Positions 9,008 to 17,518 of a DNA stretch of 64,000 bases are shown here, piece by piece. How positions within the stretch are numbered: position 1 is the stretch's first letter; each line of letters begins with the position of its first letter. Below the pieces are notes generated by a model that was given only the letters and a program-made list of their open reading frames with translations, ran no database searches and was not told where the DNA came from. The stretch is from Pedobacter sp. KBW06 (GTDB taxonomy: Bacteria > Bacteroidota > Bacteroidia > Sphingobacteriales > Sphingobacteriaceae): the NCBI RefSeq assembly GCF_003852525.1, contig NZ_QAJL01000003.1:1580061-1644060 (forward strand), written 5' to 3'. The position numbers and the translations under genes were made by a program.

Positions 9008-10102
9008 ATGGCATTACAATGTGGTATAGTTGGTTTACCAAATGTTGGAAAATCCACCTTATTTAACTGTTTATCGAACGCAAAAGCTCAAGCGGCTAAC
9101 TTTCCTTTCTGTACAATCGAACCTAATATCGGCGTAATTACTGTACCCGATGACAGGTTGACTAAATTGGCCGAACTGGTACAGCCCAACCGTATTGTTC
9201 CCAATACTATTGAGATTGTGGATATTGCAGGTTTGGTAAAAGGGGCTTCCAAAGGGGAAGGTTTAGGAAACCAATTTTTGGGTAATATCAGGGCTACAAA
9301 TGCCGTGATCCATGTATTGCGTTGCTTTGACGATGGAAATGTGATCCACGTAGATGGTTCTGTTGACCCGATTCGCGATAAAGAAATCATTGATACTGAA
9401 TTACAGCTTAAAGATTTGGATACCGTTACCAAACGGATTCAGAAAGTAGAGAAAATGGCAAAAACTGATAAAGATGCCAAAAGAACTTTCGACATTTTAA
9501 GCGTCATCAAAGCACATCTTGAAGAAGGTAAATCTGCCCGTTCTGCAGCTGTTGCAGCAGAAGATTTTGAATTCATTCAGGACCTGGGTTTATTGACTCA
9601 AAAACCGGTAATGTATGTATGTAACGTAGATGAAAACTCTGTGATCAACGGAAATGCATATGTAGACCGCGTTAAAGAAGCTGTAAAAAATGAGAACGCT
9701 GAAGTATTGGTGATCTCTGCGAAAATAGAATCAGAAATTGCTGAACTGGAAAGCTACGAAGAGCGTCAGGAGTTTTTAGCTGACCTTGGTCTTACCGAGT
9801 CTGGTGTGAACAAGCTGATTGTTGCTGCTTACCGTTTATTAGACCTTTACACGTACTTCACTGCAGGTGTTCAGGAAGTAAGGGCATGGACGATCACTAA
9901 AGGATTCACAGCCCCACAAGCTGCTGGTGTAATCCACACTGACTTTGAAAAAGGATTTATCCGTGCGGAAGTCATTAAATATATTGACTTTGTAACCCTG
10001 GGTTCAGAGGCTGCCTGTAAAGATGCCGGTAAATTAGGTGTCGAAGGTAAAACATATGTAGTGGAAGATGGAGACATCATGCACTTCCGTTTCAACGTAT
10101 AA
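9008..10102 (+). CDS. ychF: Redox-regulated ribosome-binding ATPase YchF
   Basis: OBG-family P-loop protein of 364 residues, the normal length. The P-loop GLPNVGKST is at residues 9-17, the switch-II DIAGLVKGASKGEGLGNQFL follows, and the G4 site reads CNVDENS, i.e. NxxE rather than NKxD, the change that makes YchF prefer ATP over GTP. The C-terminal TGS domain is present (WTITKGFTAPQAAGVIHTDFEKGFI, ending with DGDIMHFRFNV). It binds ribosomes and is implicated in translation and oxidative-stress response. It is monocistronic, followed by a strong terminator. Confidence 0.98.
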   Translation: MALQCGIVGLPNVGKSTLFNCLSNAKAQAANFPFCTIEPNIGVITVPDDRLTKLAELVQPNRIVPNTIEIVDIAGLVKGASKGEGLGNQFLGNIRATNAVIHVLRCFDDGNVIHVDGSVDPIRDKEIIDTELQLKDLDTVTKRIQKVEKMAKTDKDAKRTFDILSVIKAHLEEGKSARSAAVAAEDFEFIQDLGLLTQKPVMYVCNVDENSVINGNAYVDRVKEAVKNENAEVLVISAKIESEIAELESYEERQEFLADLGLTESGVNKLIVAAYRLLDLYTYFTAGVQEVRAWTITKGFTAPQAAGVIHTDFEKGFIRAEVIKYIDFVTLGSEAACKDAGKLGVEGKTYVVEDGDIMHFRFNV

Positions 10103-10113
10103 TTACACGTATT

Positions 10114-10153
10114 AAAAAAGAAAGGCCGGATGATCATCCGGCCTTTCTTTTTT
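10114..10153. terminator. Perfect 40-bp palindromic bidirectional terminator
   Basis: The entire 40 bases read the same on both strands (centre 10133/10134), with a GC-rich core flanked by A6 on the left and T6 on the right. It separates convergent ychF and mgtE and should terminate both. Confidence 0.95.
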
Positions 10154-10163
10154 AAGTTATTTT

Positions 10164-11537
10164 TTAGAGCAGCACTCCCGTCAGGAACATCACTGCAACT
10201 GAGAAGTAAATGATCAGACCCGTTACGTCAACCAGTGTTGCTACAAAAGGAGCAGAGGAGGTTGCAGGGTCAGCGCCGAGTTTCTTTAAGATCAGGGGAA
10301 GCATAGAACCTGCCAGTGATCCCCATAGCACCACCCCAACCAGGGCAATGCCAACGGTAACGCCAATCAGCGCCCAGTGCGGCCCGTACATATCGGTAAA
10401 GAAAGTCCAGACGAAGATCCTGAGGAAACCAATGGAGCCGAGCACAATCCCGAGCATCAGCCCTGAAATGAGTTCCCTCCGCATCACCCTCCACCAATCG
10501 CCTACCGTAATCTCTCCCAGCGCCATGGCCTGGATAATCAGGGTTGAAGCCTGTGAACCACTATTTCCTCCACTGGAAATGATCAGCGGAACAAACATGG
10601 CCAGGATTACCGCCTTTGCAATGTCGGCTTCAAAATGTCCCATGGCCGTTGCGGTTAACATTTCTCCAAGGAAAAGCACCACCAGCCAACCGATTCTTCG
10701 TTTAAACAAACCGAAAATCGGCATATCTAAATAGGGTTCATCCAATGCCTGGGTACCCCCTATTTTGTGCATATCTTCTGTATATTCTTCGTTTGCAATC
10801 CATAGGATATCATCTACGGTTACAATCCCAAGCAATACATTATAATCATCCACAACGGGTAATGCCACCCGGTTGTTCATCCTGAAAATATTGATGGCTT
10901 CTTCCTGATGGTCGTTTGCTTTTAAGGCGATCAGACGCTGATCTGTCAGGTCCCCGATTTTAGCCTCCGGATCTGCCAGGAGAATTTCCCTGATCCTGAT
11001 GTCGTCCAGCAGCACCCCGTCTTTATCGATCACATAGATGACATCAATGGTCTCCGAATTCTTACCATAACGTCTGATGTGCGCCAGTACGCGGGAAACC
11101 GTCCAGTCTTTCTTAACTGCTACATAGTCTGGTGTCATCAGCCTTCCCACACTGTCTTCTTCATAACCCAGCAAAGAGAGTGCTTCGACTCTGTCTTTGG
11201 CAGGCAACAGAATGATCAGCTTTTTCACTGCGTCGCCTTTCAGCTCGCTGAATAAGGAAGTACGGTCATCGGGAGGCAGCAGGTTAATCAGCTCTGCAAG
11301 TTTATTTCCGGGAAGTTTTTTAATGATTCTTTCCTGAGTCGGAAAGTCTAGGATTCTGAAAACATTTACGGCCCTTTTGATGGACAATGTATCAATAAAT
11401 GTGACTGCATGTTGGGGAAGCTCGTCTATTAAATGCTCCACATCCGAAATATTCAGGTCGTCCAAATATATCTTCAATTGTGCATTGTCTTCCTGCTCTA
11501 AGAGCTTTACGATTTCTTCAACAATCATTTCTTCCAT
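10164..11537 (-). CDS. mgtE: Magnesium transporter MgtE
   Basis: Mg2+ channel/transporter of 457 residues. The order is an N-terminal helical MgtE_N superhelix (about 1-130), a pair of CBS domains (about 140-260, with SVGRLMTPDYVAVKKDWTV at the start), the plug helix, and five transmembrane helices. The signature PLIISSGGNSGSQASTLIIQ is in the first part of the membrane domain, and the last helices carry GADPATSSAPFVATLVDVTG with the pore-lining Asp. Length and order are normal. The cytosolic domains close the pore when Mg2+ is plentiful. No riboswitch-like leader was recognised upstream. Confidence 0.97.
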   Translation of the reverse strand: MEEMIVEEIVKLLEQEDNAQLKIYLDDLNISDVEHLIDELPQHAVTFIDTLSIKRAVNVFRILDFPTQERIIKKLPGNKLAELINLLPPDDRTSLFSELKGDAVKKLIILLPAKDRVEALSLLGYEEDSVGRLMTPDYVAVKKDWTVSRVLAHIRRYGKNSETIDVIYVIDKDGVLLDDIRIREILLADPEAKIGDLTDQRLIALKANDHQEEAINIFRMNNRVALPVVDDYNVLLGIVTVDDILWIANEEYTEDMHKIGGTQALDEPYLDMPIFGLFKRRIGWLVVLFLGEMLTATAMGHFEADIAKAVILAMFVPLIISSGGNSGSQASTLIIQAMALGEITVGDWWRVMRRELISGLMLGIVLGSIGFLRIFVWTFFTDMYGPHWALIGVTVGIALVGVVLWGSLAGSMLPLILKKLGADPATSSAPFVATLVDVTGLIIYFSVAVMFLTGVLL

Positions 11538-11782
11538 AAACGCCTTTTCTTTTACATGATTTTCATCACCATTACAATTGTTCTTTACCCCTTATGAAGC
11601 CATTTTCCTGCCATGGTTTCATTTTTGCAAAAGTGCTTTTTTATTTTTGAAAAACGGCCTTAATGGGGGAATATAATTCCCGCTAATAAAATCAGGGAGA
11701 TTCGCTCATCTAATTCCTTGATTTATAGAAAATAAAGAGGAAATAGCGAACCTTGCGTTAGGATTTTCCAAGGCTATAAGTT

Positions 11783-12430
11783 CTAAAACAGGACAGCCTG
11801 TTCTATATCCTCTTTAATAAACACCCACTCTTTTTCACGTAAACAGATCGGATCAAAATCCTGATCAGCAGACTGGAAGTTTATAAAATTGTCAAGAATG
11901 AGTTTTGGATCATGCGTCCACTCATATCGTTGCCTATGTAAATCTATCATAGCTTTGATATTATACCTTGCTAACAGCTCATGTAAATCCCAGAAGTCTT
12001 TTTTGCGGCCGCCACGTTGAATAACATCTATTTTCATTGCTATAATTTCTTCAACTGTAGCGACTCTTATTCCCTCTTGCTCAATTGCACCCTGAAAAAA
12101 CGGGTCCATGGAATAATAAACATCAAGCTTAATAGCTTCGTCAGAACTACTACCGATCAGATATGATTTTCCCAATCCTGGATTCCCTCCAAAATCACCC
12201 ACAACGTAATTAAAATTACTTTGTAAATAACTGTCAATTGCATCAAAATCAATTGATCTGTAAGTAGCATCGGTGAACAGATCGATATCAATTGAAATCC
12301 TGTGTCCTAAATGGAGACTTAAGGCCGTGCCTCCAACTAGTCTGAATTCAAGAAATTCATTCGCTTGCATTAATTTGAGCAAAGCATCCTTTAATTCATC
12401 ACTGACCGTATTCCAATAAAGCATATCCAT
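11783..12430 (-). CDS. AbiEii/AbiGii-type nucleotidyltransferase, putative toxin
   Basis: A 215-residue minimal nucleotidyltransferase. The core motif LVGGTALSLHLGHRISIDIDLF (Gly33-Gly34 and Asp48-x-Asp50) is the metal/NTP site of the AbiEii/DUF1814 family, and the downstream EIIAMKIDVIQRGGRKKDFWDLHEL is the conserved C-terminal block with the catalytic Lys/Asp. Relatives such as AbiEii and MenT transfer nucleotides to tRNA and act as toxins. It follows the HigA-like gene with a one-base gap, giving a coupled antitoxin-toxin pair. Whether this one is a toxin or a housekeeping relative is not shown by sequence. Confidence 0.88.
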   Translation of the reverse strand: MDMLYWNTVSDELKDALLKLMQANEFLEFRLVGGTALSLHLGHRISIDIDLFTDATYRSIDFDAIDSYLQSNFNYVVGDFGGNPGLGKSYLIGSSSDEAIKLDVYYSMDPFFQGAIEQEGIRVATVEEIIAMKIDVIQRGGRKKDFWDLHELLARYNIKAMIDLHRQRYEWTHDPKLILDNFINFQSADQDFDPICLREKEWVFIKEDIEQAVLF

Positions 12431-12431
12431 A

Positions 12432-12929
12432 CTATTTGTTCTGGCCGAATAGCGTTAGGCTTCCGGAAACAGAGGTATTTCCAACAACTTCATTTACTTT
12501 ATCATTACCGTAAAAATCCAGAATGACTTGCTTTTCTCCCGAGTCTCCCCGTTCAAATATTCTTCTGATAATCGGCTTGTACTGTTTCTCCCAATCGAGC
12601 TTGCGCATGTCAGTATCCCAAAAAAGGGCTTTACGAAAAAGACTCAAATCAGGATGCCGCTGAATCCGTTCTTTAAGTTGCTCATTTTTAATCGCGTAAT
12701 AAGCTTGAAGGAGATACATCGTTCCTTCTTCAAAACCGAGTGCACGGTCTATTTTTAAAGACACTTCAGGAGTAAGATTACGTTTCCCCTTTGTAATGTC
12801 ATTAATGGTTTGTGGATACTCCGGCAAGGAAAGTGCAAACGGACGTTTCTTAAGTTGTCTTTTCTTAAGCTCACGTTCCAATATCAATCCGGGGTGGATC
12901 CCCTTATATTTCTCCAATGACATTTCCAT
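12432..12929 (-). CDS. HigA-like helix-turn-helix regulator, putative antitoxin
   Basis: A 165-residue cytoplasmic protein starting at the ATG at 12929 (MEMSLEKYKG); a TTG six bases upstream is an alternative. The N-terminal 80 residues are an XRE/HigA-type helix-turn-helix (HPGLILERELKKRQLKKRPFA, later TINDITKGKRNLTPEVSLKI and LGFEEGTMYLLQAYYAIKN), as in plasmid-maintenance antidote proteins. The C-terminal half (FWDTDMRKLDWEKQYKPIIRRIFERGDSGEK) is a separate domain that probably contacts the partner. Together with the next gene it forms the regulator-plus-AbiEii arrangement seen in many Bacteroidota genomes. A repeat-rich operator covers its start, pointing to autoregulation. Confidence 0.85.
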   Translation of the reverse strand: MEMSLEKYKGIHPGLILERELKKRQLKKRPFALSLPEYPQTINDITKGKRNLTPEVSLKIDRALGFEEGTMYLLQAYYAIKNEQLKERIQRHPDLSLFRKALFWDTDMRKLDWEKQYKPIIRRIFERGDSGEKQVILDFYGNDKVNEVVGNTSVSGSLTLFGQNK

Positions 12930-12954
12930 AAACAAATATAAACAAATTTGTTTA
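12928..12954. promoter_or_regulatory. Operator-like repeats at the HigA-like gene start
   Basis: Two head-to-tail copies of ATAAACAAAT occupy 12928-12937 and 12938-12947, and the second copy is the left half of a perfect 16-bp palindrome TAAACAAATTTGTTTA at 12939-12954. The ATG of the regulator lies inside the first copy. Three similar half-sites next to an XRE-type regulator gene suggest an autoregulatory operator. Confidence 0.6.
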
Positions 12955-13002
12955 CAAATGAATTAGCTATCAGAAGGCTTTAAAACTAATAATACTATCG
13001 AA

Positions 13003-13674
13003 TTATACATCGTGGCCCCAAATCAACAACTTGTCAATATCGTCGATGTTTAGGCCCTCATCAATGTTTATTTTAATGATCCTGTTTGCGAATATTTTCA
13101 ATTCTGTTCTTACTCGTTGTATTGCTTCTTTAAGTTCAGCTCTTTCAAATTCTATCTGAACTACAGGCGGAGGTGGAACAAAATATTCTCCAAACTCCTC
13201 AACAGTAAAATCAAAGATTATTTTATCGGTGATATAACTTATACCGGGCTCCGGATGTCCCTGATAGAAAAAAGGTTTATCATCTGTAAGCAGGCCTTCC
13301 CAATATTGAATGACACTTAAGTCACTACAACATTGAGGGAAATATTTATCTTGTCCATCAATATGTAAAACATAGCCACCAAAAAACGGGCTTGCCTGTT
13401 CTCTTGCATATTTCCCGTTTCTCATTTCTTCGGTGTGATCTTTCGTGAGCTTAATCAAATTGTTATCGCTAATGTCCTTCAACCGGTAAAATGATGAACC
13501 AGGAAGGTATGCTATAAGCCTATCCTTAAAACCCGCCTTTTTATAACAGTCATCATTATATTTATCCCAGACTTCAAAGTTTCTCCAATAAGGAGATTGA
13601 TCAGGACTCTTTATGTTCTGGTTATGATATCCGATTTCGATTACTGGAATTAACTCTATTTTCATTGGAAGCAT
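13003..13674 (-). CDS. Hypothetical protein, 223 aa
   Basis: Soluble protein without signal peptide or membrane segment; the start may be ATG 13674 or ATG 13665 (MKIELIPVIEIGYHN). Visible marks are an aromatic N-terminal region (SPYWRNFEVWDKYNDDCYKK), a PQCCSDLSVIQYWEGLL block near residues 117-130, a PPPP run near 170 and an amphipathic C-terminal helix. The PQCCSDLS..YW block recalls small bacterial immunity or effector-associated proteins, but I cannot name a family. It is AT-richer than the core genes and lies between the AbiEii pair and tRNA-Arg, within what looks like an accessory patch. Confidence 0.7.
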   Translation of the reverse strand: MLPMKIELIPVIEIGYHNQNIKSPDQSPYWRNFEVWDKYNDDCYKKAGFKDRLIAYLPGSSFYRLKDISDNNLIKLTKDHTEEMRNGKYAREQASPFFGGYVLHIDGQDKYFPQCCSDLSVIQYWEGLLTDDKPFFYQGHPEPGISYITDKIIFDFTVEEFGEYFVPPPPVVQIEFERAELKEAIQRVRTELKIFANRIIKINIDEGLNIDDIDKLLIWGHDV

Positions 13675-13812
13675 ATTTATGCTGTTGGCCCTTCATCTTT
13701 CATAACACATGTGTTCATGTAACCTGAACAATCAAATTTATTGAACGAAACTACCTGTTTGCAAATCATCGAAAAGAAATAAAAGTGGAGGCAGAAGCTA
13801 TGGCAAAAAAAA

Positions 13813-13838
13813 AGTTAGTTCTAATTTAAGAACTAACT
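13813..13838 (-). terminator. Terminator of tRNA-Arg
   Basis: A 10-bp perfect stem (13813-13822 with 13829-13838), 6-base loop, followed on the minus strand by a run of nine or ten T (A-run at 13805-13813 on the plus strand). It starts 10 bases after the tRNA 3' end. Confidence 0.92.
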
Positions 13839-13847
13839 CTATCAGTG

Positions 13848-13919
13848 TGCACTCGAAGGGATTCGAACCCCCATCATCAGAACCGGAATCTGACATTCTA
13901 TCCATTGAACTACGAATGC
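13848..13919 (-). tRNA. tRNA-Arg (anticodon CCG)
   Basis: 72-base cloverleaf on the minus strand: 7-bp acceptor stem (GCATTCG with CGAGTGC), T8-A9, D-arm, anticodon stem TCAGA/TCTGA with loop TTCCGGT giving anticodon CCG at 13884-13886, and T-loop TTCGAAT. The discriminator base is A and CCA is not encoded. The T-stem has two G-U pairs at its outer end. It reads arginine codon CGG. Confidence 0.95.
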
Positions 13920-13936
13920 ATGGATTTTCAAGATTG

Positions 13937-13965
13937 CAAATCTAAGAAACTATTTCGGATTACAA
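13937..13965 (-). promoter_or_regulatory. Promoter of tRNA-Arg
   Basis: On the minus strand TTG (13963-13965) and TAGATTTG (13937-13944) are separated by 18 bases, matching the Bacteroidota promoter form. Transcription would start a few bases before the tRNA 5' end at 13919. Confidence 0.75.
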
Positions 13966-14128
13966 AATGGATATTGGCATCGTAGTTTCGTCTTATTTTT
14001 GCCATAAATTCAGATCCTCTTATTTTTCTGCCCTATCAAAACCATCTTTGCCGAAGTTTAGGGAAAATCCATCGCCTCGCAACTTTAACCTTTCTGCCGG
14101 GTGCTGAAAATGAATAAGAAAAATAAGA

Positions 14129-17100
14129 ATGATTAAAAGTTTAGGAAAAATACTCTTCTCCACCCGTACAATGGGTGCCATGCTGTTGTTATATGCTTTT
14201 TCCATGGCCATGGCCACATTTGTAGAAAACGATTATGGAACAGCCGTAGCCAAAGCATTGATTTATAACTGCTGGTGGTTTGAACTCATCATGGTGATCC
14301 TGGTGCTTAACTTCATCGGAAATATTGGAAGGTATCAACTTACACAACGTAAAAAATGGCCGCTATTGGTCTTTCACCTTGCGTTTATCGTCATCTTTAT
14401 TGGCGGATACATTACCAGGTACATCAGTTTTGAAGGATCTATGCACATCCGCGAAGGTGAAGCGAGTAATGAAATCATTTCAGATGCTACTTTTTTCAAA
14501 GTACAGATCGGAAAAGACGATCAGGCACTGGCCTATGATGATGTTCCGGCTATTTTAATCTCAAATAACATCCCTACCTATCTTAAACCATTTAAAAAAA
14601 CCTTTAAAGCCGAATACGACTACAACGGAGAACGGGTAAAGATGAAGGTCATTGACTTTTATGCAAGGGCTCAGGACTCCCTGGTTCGTGAAGCTTCAGG
14701 CAGGCCTACCCTACACCTGGTGGTCCTGGAAAATGGAAAAAGAGTGAACAAATACATTCCCTCAGGAAGCGTTCAGCTGATGCAGAACATGCTGGTGAGT
14801 TACAATAAACCAACTCCGGGTACCATTAACATTGAGGATGCCAACGGCGCCCTGCAAATCACCTCTCCCTATCCGGGAAATTATATGGTGATGGCTACGC
14901 AGGAAAAGAAAACCGTAGAAGGAAATACTGCGCCGCAGGCTTTCAATTTAAGAAGTCTGTACACCATTGGTGCTTTGGCATTTGTGGTTCCGGAAGGACC
15001 GATCCCCGGACGGATCACGTATTTTGAAGGGGATAAGAAGAATCATGAACACGATCCGGACCTGGTAAAACTGGAAATCACCACTTCAAATGCAAAAGAT
15101 ACCGTTTCTTTTTACGGCGGAAAAGGCATGACCAATTTCCAGCATCAAAGTGAGATCGGCGGACTGAGAGTTTCTTTAGCCTACGGATCAAAAATATATA
15201 AATCTCCTTTTACGCTTAAGCTGGTTGACTTTAAAATGGAAAAATACCCGGGAAGTAACAGTCCTGCTGCCTATTCTTCCGATGTCATGATTCAGGAAGA
15301 AAGTGGCGAACGCCCTTATAAAATCTTTATGAACCATGTTTTAGACCATTCCGGATACCGCTTCTTTCAGGCGAGTTTCGATGATGACGAAAAAGGAACC
15401 GTACTTTCTGTGAATCATGATTACTGGGGCACAAACGTGACTTACATCGGTTATACCCTGCTTTTCCTTGGTATGTTTGTGACTTTATTCTGGAAGGGAA
15501 CACATTTCTCTAAATTAAATGAGCAGTTGAAGACCATTTCTAAATCCAAGACCCTGATCTTATTGCTGTTGTTCCTGCCTCTGGGTGCCGCTTTCAGTCA
15601 GCAAACAGACCAGAAGATAGACATGCATGGTAAGGATGGAAAAACACCTATGCCAGCTGCCGGGATGCCCCAGGCAGAACATGATCACGTACATACAGAA
15701 GGTGATGGTCATGACCATGGCCCTGCCAGCCCTGCTGATCAGGCGGCACAACATGTCCATGATAAAGATTACATGGCGGATGTACAACAGCTTTTATCCG
15801 CCAAAAATGCAAATGCACAGGAATTTGCTGCTTCCATTAAAATTGACAAAGCCCATGCAGATAGCTTCGGATACCTGCTGGTGCAAAATATAGACGGACG
15901 GATTGAGCCTATCAATACCATGGCCCTGGAAATCCTGAGAAAATTACACCGCAAGGACCGTTTCTATAACCTCAGTGCAAACCAGTTCTTCCTTTCTGTT
16001 TCTACCTCTCCTTTTATCTGGATGAATGTTCCTTTGATTAAAGTAGGGACTAAAGGCGGTCCGGAACTGCTTAAAGCAGTGAAGGCAAACGAAGAGGGCT
16101 ATACTTCAATGATCAATTTACTGAGCATCAGTCCGGAAGGAGCCTTACAGTTTGTGTTGAAAGACCAATACTTAAAATCATTTGCGAAGAAACCTGCCGA
16201 ACAAGGCGGTTACGATAAGGATGTCATAGACCTTAATGATAAACTGCAGGCGATGCAACAACTGATCGATGGTCAGTACCTGCGGATTTTCCCTATTGCC
16301 GGCGACACCAATAATACCTGGATTGCCATGCCCCCTACCGATCCTTCCAACAAAGCGATCGTATCCAGCGCATTGGATCCTTATGTGAAGAGCATTAAAA
16401 CGGCAGAACAATCCGGAAACTGGGACGGTGCAAATATTGCCTTAAATGTCATTAAAGACATCCAGCTTAAATTCGGAAAAGATGTGGTGCCCTCTCAGTC
16501 AAAGATCAACTGGGAAGTGAGTTACAACTCCTGGAACATCTTCCTGAACCTTATGATCACTTATGCTTTATTAGGAACAGTAATCCTGACACTGGCATTT
16601 TTCAAACTCTTTAAATCTTCCAAAATGCTGGACAGGCTGGTGACTTTCACCTTAATCCTGATCAGTGTTGCCGCCCTACTTCAGGCAGTAGGCCTGGGCG
16701 CAAGATGGTACATTTCCGGACATGAACCATGGAGTAACGGTTATGAAGCCGTTTTATTTATCAGCTGGATTGGTGTCTTATCCGGTTTGCTGATGTACAG
16801 AAACAGCAATGCCTTTATCCCTGCTGCCGGATGTCTTATCGCGGTGATTCTAATGGGATTTGCTCATGGAGGATCACAAATGAACCCGCAGATAACCCCA
16901 TTGGTTCCGGTACTTAAATCTTACTGGCTGATGATTCACGTAGCCATCATCACCTCCAGCTATGGCTTCTTTGGCCTCAGCGCGCTCCTGGGCATGGTTG
17001 TACTGGTGCTTTACATCATCGACAGCAAAAAGATCAGCGCCAAAGTAAAAGCCTCGGTAACAGAGCTTACGATTGTAAATGAGATGTCGCTGACGGTAGG

Positions 17101-17479
17101 ATTGTTCCTGCTAACCATAGGTACCTTTTTAGGAGGAATCTGGGCCAATGAAAGCTGGGGACGCTACTGGAGCTGGGACCCTAAAGAAACATGGGCTTTC
17201 ATATCGGTAATCGTTTATGCCTTTGTCATGCACGTGCGTCTGATCCCAAAATTAAAGAGCAAGTACCTGTTCAACCTGCTTTCATTGCTGAGTTTTTCTA
17301 CGATCATTATGACCTATTTCGGTGTAAATTATTACCTGACAGGTCTGCACTCTTATGCACAGGGTGATCCTGTTCCGATCCCATCATGGGTATACATCAC
17401 CATGGCGGTAGTCTTCCTTTTAGCCGTGGTGTCTTATAAACGATACCAGGCCAGGAATACCAAAAAGGTCAGCAAATAA
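14129..17479 (+). CDS. ccsBA: Fused cytochrome c synthase CcsBA (system II)
   Basis: A 1116-residue inner-membrane protein joining ResB/CcsB and CcsA, which carries haem across the membrane and attaches it to apocytochromes c. The N-terminal third has ResB-type membrane helices (MGAMLLLYAFSMAMATFVEN, LIMVILVLNFIGNIGRYQLT) and a large periplasmic domain containing FMNHVLDHSGYRFFQASFD. After a His-rich linker at about 499-549 and another periplasmic region comes CcsA, with WSNGYEAVLF, the external-haem WWD-type motif WGRYWSWDPKETW near residue 1010, and conserved His residues in membrane helices. It stands alone with a terminator behind it. The His-rich linker, rich in HDH and HVH, is unusual and could bind metal or haem. 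Confidence 0.95.
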   Translation: MIKSLGKILFSTRTMGAMLLLYAFSMAMATFVENDYGTAVAKALIYNCWWFELIMVILVLNFIGNIGRYQLTQRKKWPLLVFHLAFIVIFIGGYITRYISFEGSMHIREGEASNEIISDATFFKVQIGKDDQALAYDDVPAILISNNIPTYLKPFKKTFKAEYDYNGERVKMKVIDFYARAQDSLVREASGRPTLHLVVLENGKRVNKYIPSGSVQLMQNMLVSYNKPTPGTINIEDANGALQITSPYPGNYMVMATQEKKTVEGNTAPQAFNLRSLYTIGALAFVVPEGPIPGRITYFEGDKKNHEHDPDLVKLEITTSNAKDTVSFYGGKGMTNFQHQSEIGGLRVSLAYGSKIYKSPFTLKLVDFKMEKYPGSNSPAAYSSDVMIQEESGERPYKIFMNHVLDHSGYRFFQASFDDDEKGTVLSVNHDYWGTNVTYIGYTLLFLGMFVTLFWKGTHFSKLNEQLKTISKSKTLILLLLFLPLGAAFSQQTDQKIDMHGKDGKTPMPAAGMPQAEHDHVHTEGDGHDHGPASPADQAAQHVHDKDYMADVQQLLSAKNANAQEFAASIKIDKAHADSFGYLLVQNIDGRIEPINTMALEILRKLHRKDRFYNLSANQFFLSVSTSPFIWMNVPLIKVGTKGGPELLKAVKANEEGYTSMINLLSISPEGALQFVLKDQYLKSFAKKPAEQGGYDKDVIDLNDKLQAMQQLIDGQYLRIFPIAGDTNNTWIAMPPTDPSNKAIVSSALDPYVKSIKTAEQSGNWDGANIALNVIKDIQLKFGKDVVPSQSKINWEVSYNSWNIFLNLMITYALLGTVILTLAFFKLFKSSKMLDRLVTFTLILISVAALLQAVGLGARWYISGHEPWSNGYEAVLFISWIGVLSGLLMYRNSNAFIPAAGCLIAVILMGFAHGGSQMNPQITPLVPVLKSYWLMIHVAIITSSYGFFGLSALLGMVVLVLYIIDSKKISAKVKASVTELTIVNEMSLTVGLFLLTIGTFLGGIWANESWGRYWSWDPKETWAFISVIVYAFVMHVRLIPKLKSKYLFNLLSLLSFSTIIMTYFGVNYYLTGLHSYAQGDPVPIPSWVYITMAVVFLLAVVSYKRYQARNTKKVSK

Positions 17480-17487
17480 TAACTTAG

Positions 17488-17512
17488 CGCCTATGCAAAA
17501 CCTGCATAGGCG
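17488..17512 (+). terminator. Rho-independent terminator after ccsBA
   Basis: 10-bp perfect stem (17488-17497 with 17503-17512), loop AAACC, followed by TTTCTTTT. It begins nine bases after the stop and reaches the end of the convergent DUF1772 gene. Confidence 0.88.
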
Positions 17513-17518
17513 TTTCTT

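Larger units (their letters stand above)
13675..14128. other. Intergenic stretch holding tRNA-Arg and its signals
   Basis: No protein gene was seen in these 454 bases. They contain the terminator, tRNA-Arg and promoter listed separately; the remaining 13675-13800 and 13970-14128 show no convincing open frame. The cytochrome c gene at 14129 follows directly. Confidence 0.6.

Noticed and set aside
10210..10734. 174-codon plus-strand open frame
   Set aside because: Antisense shadow of mgtE, low-complexity translation, no start context.
11538..11782. Possible M-box or other Mg riboswitch upstream of mgtE
   Set aside because: The 5' leader shows none of the conserved M-box helices; AT-rich filler only.
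13840..13925. Attachment site for a mobile island at tRNA-Arg
   Set aside because: No second copy of the tRNA 3' end was found in the adjacent 2.3 kb and no recombinase gene is present.
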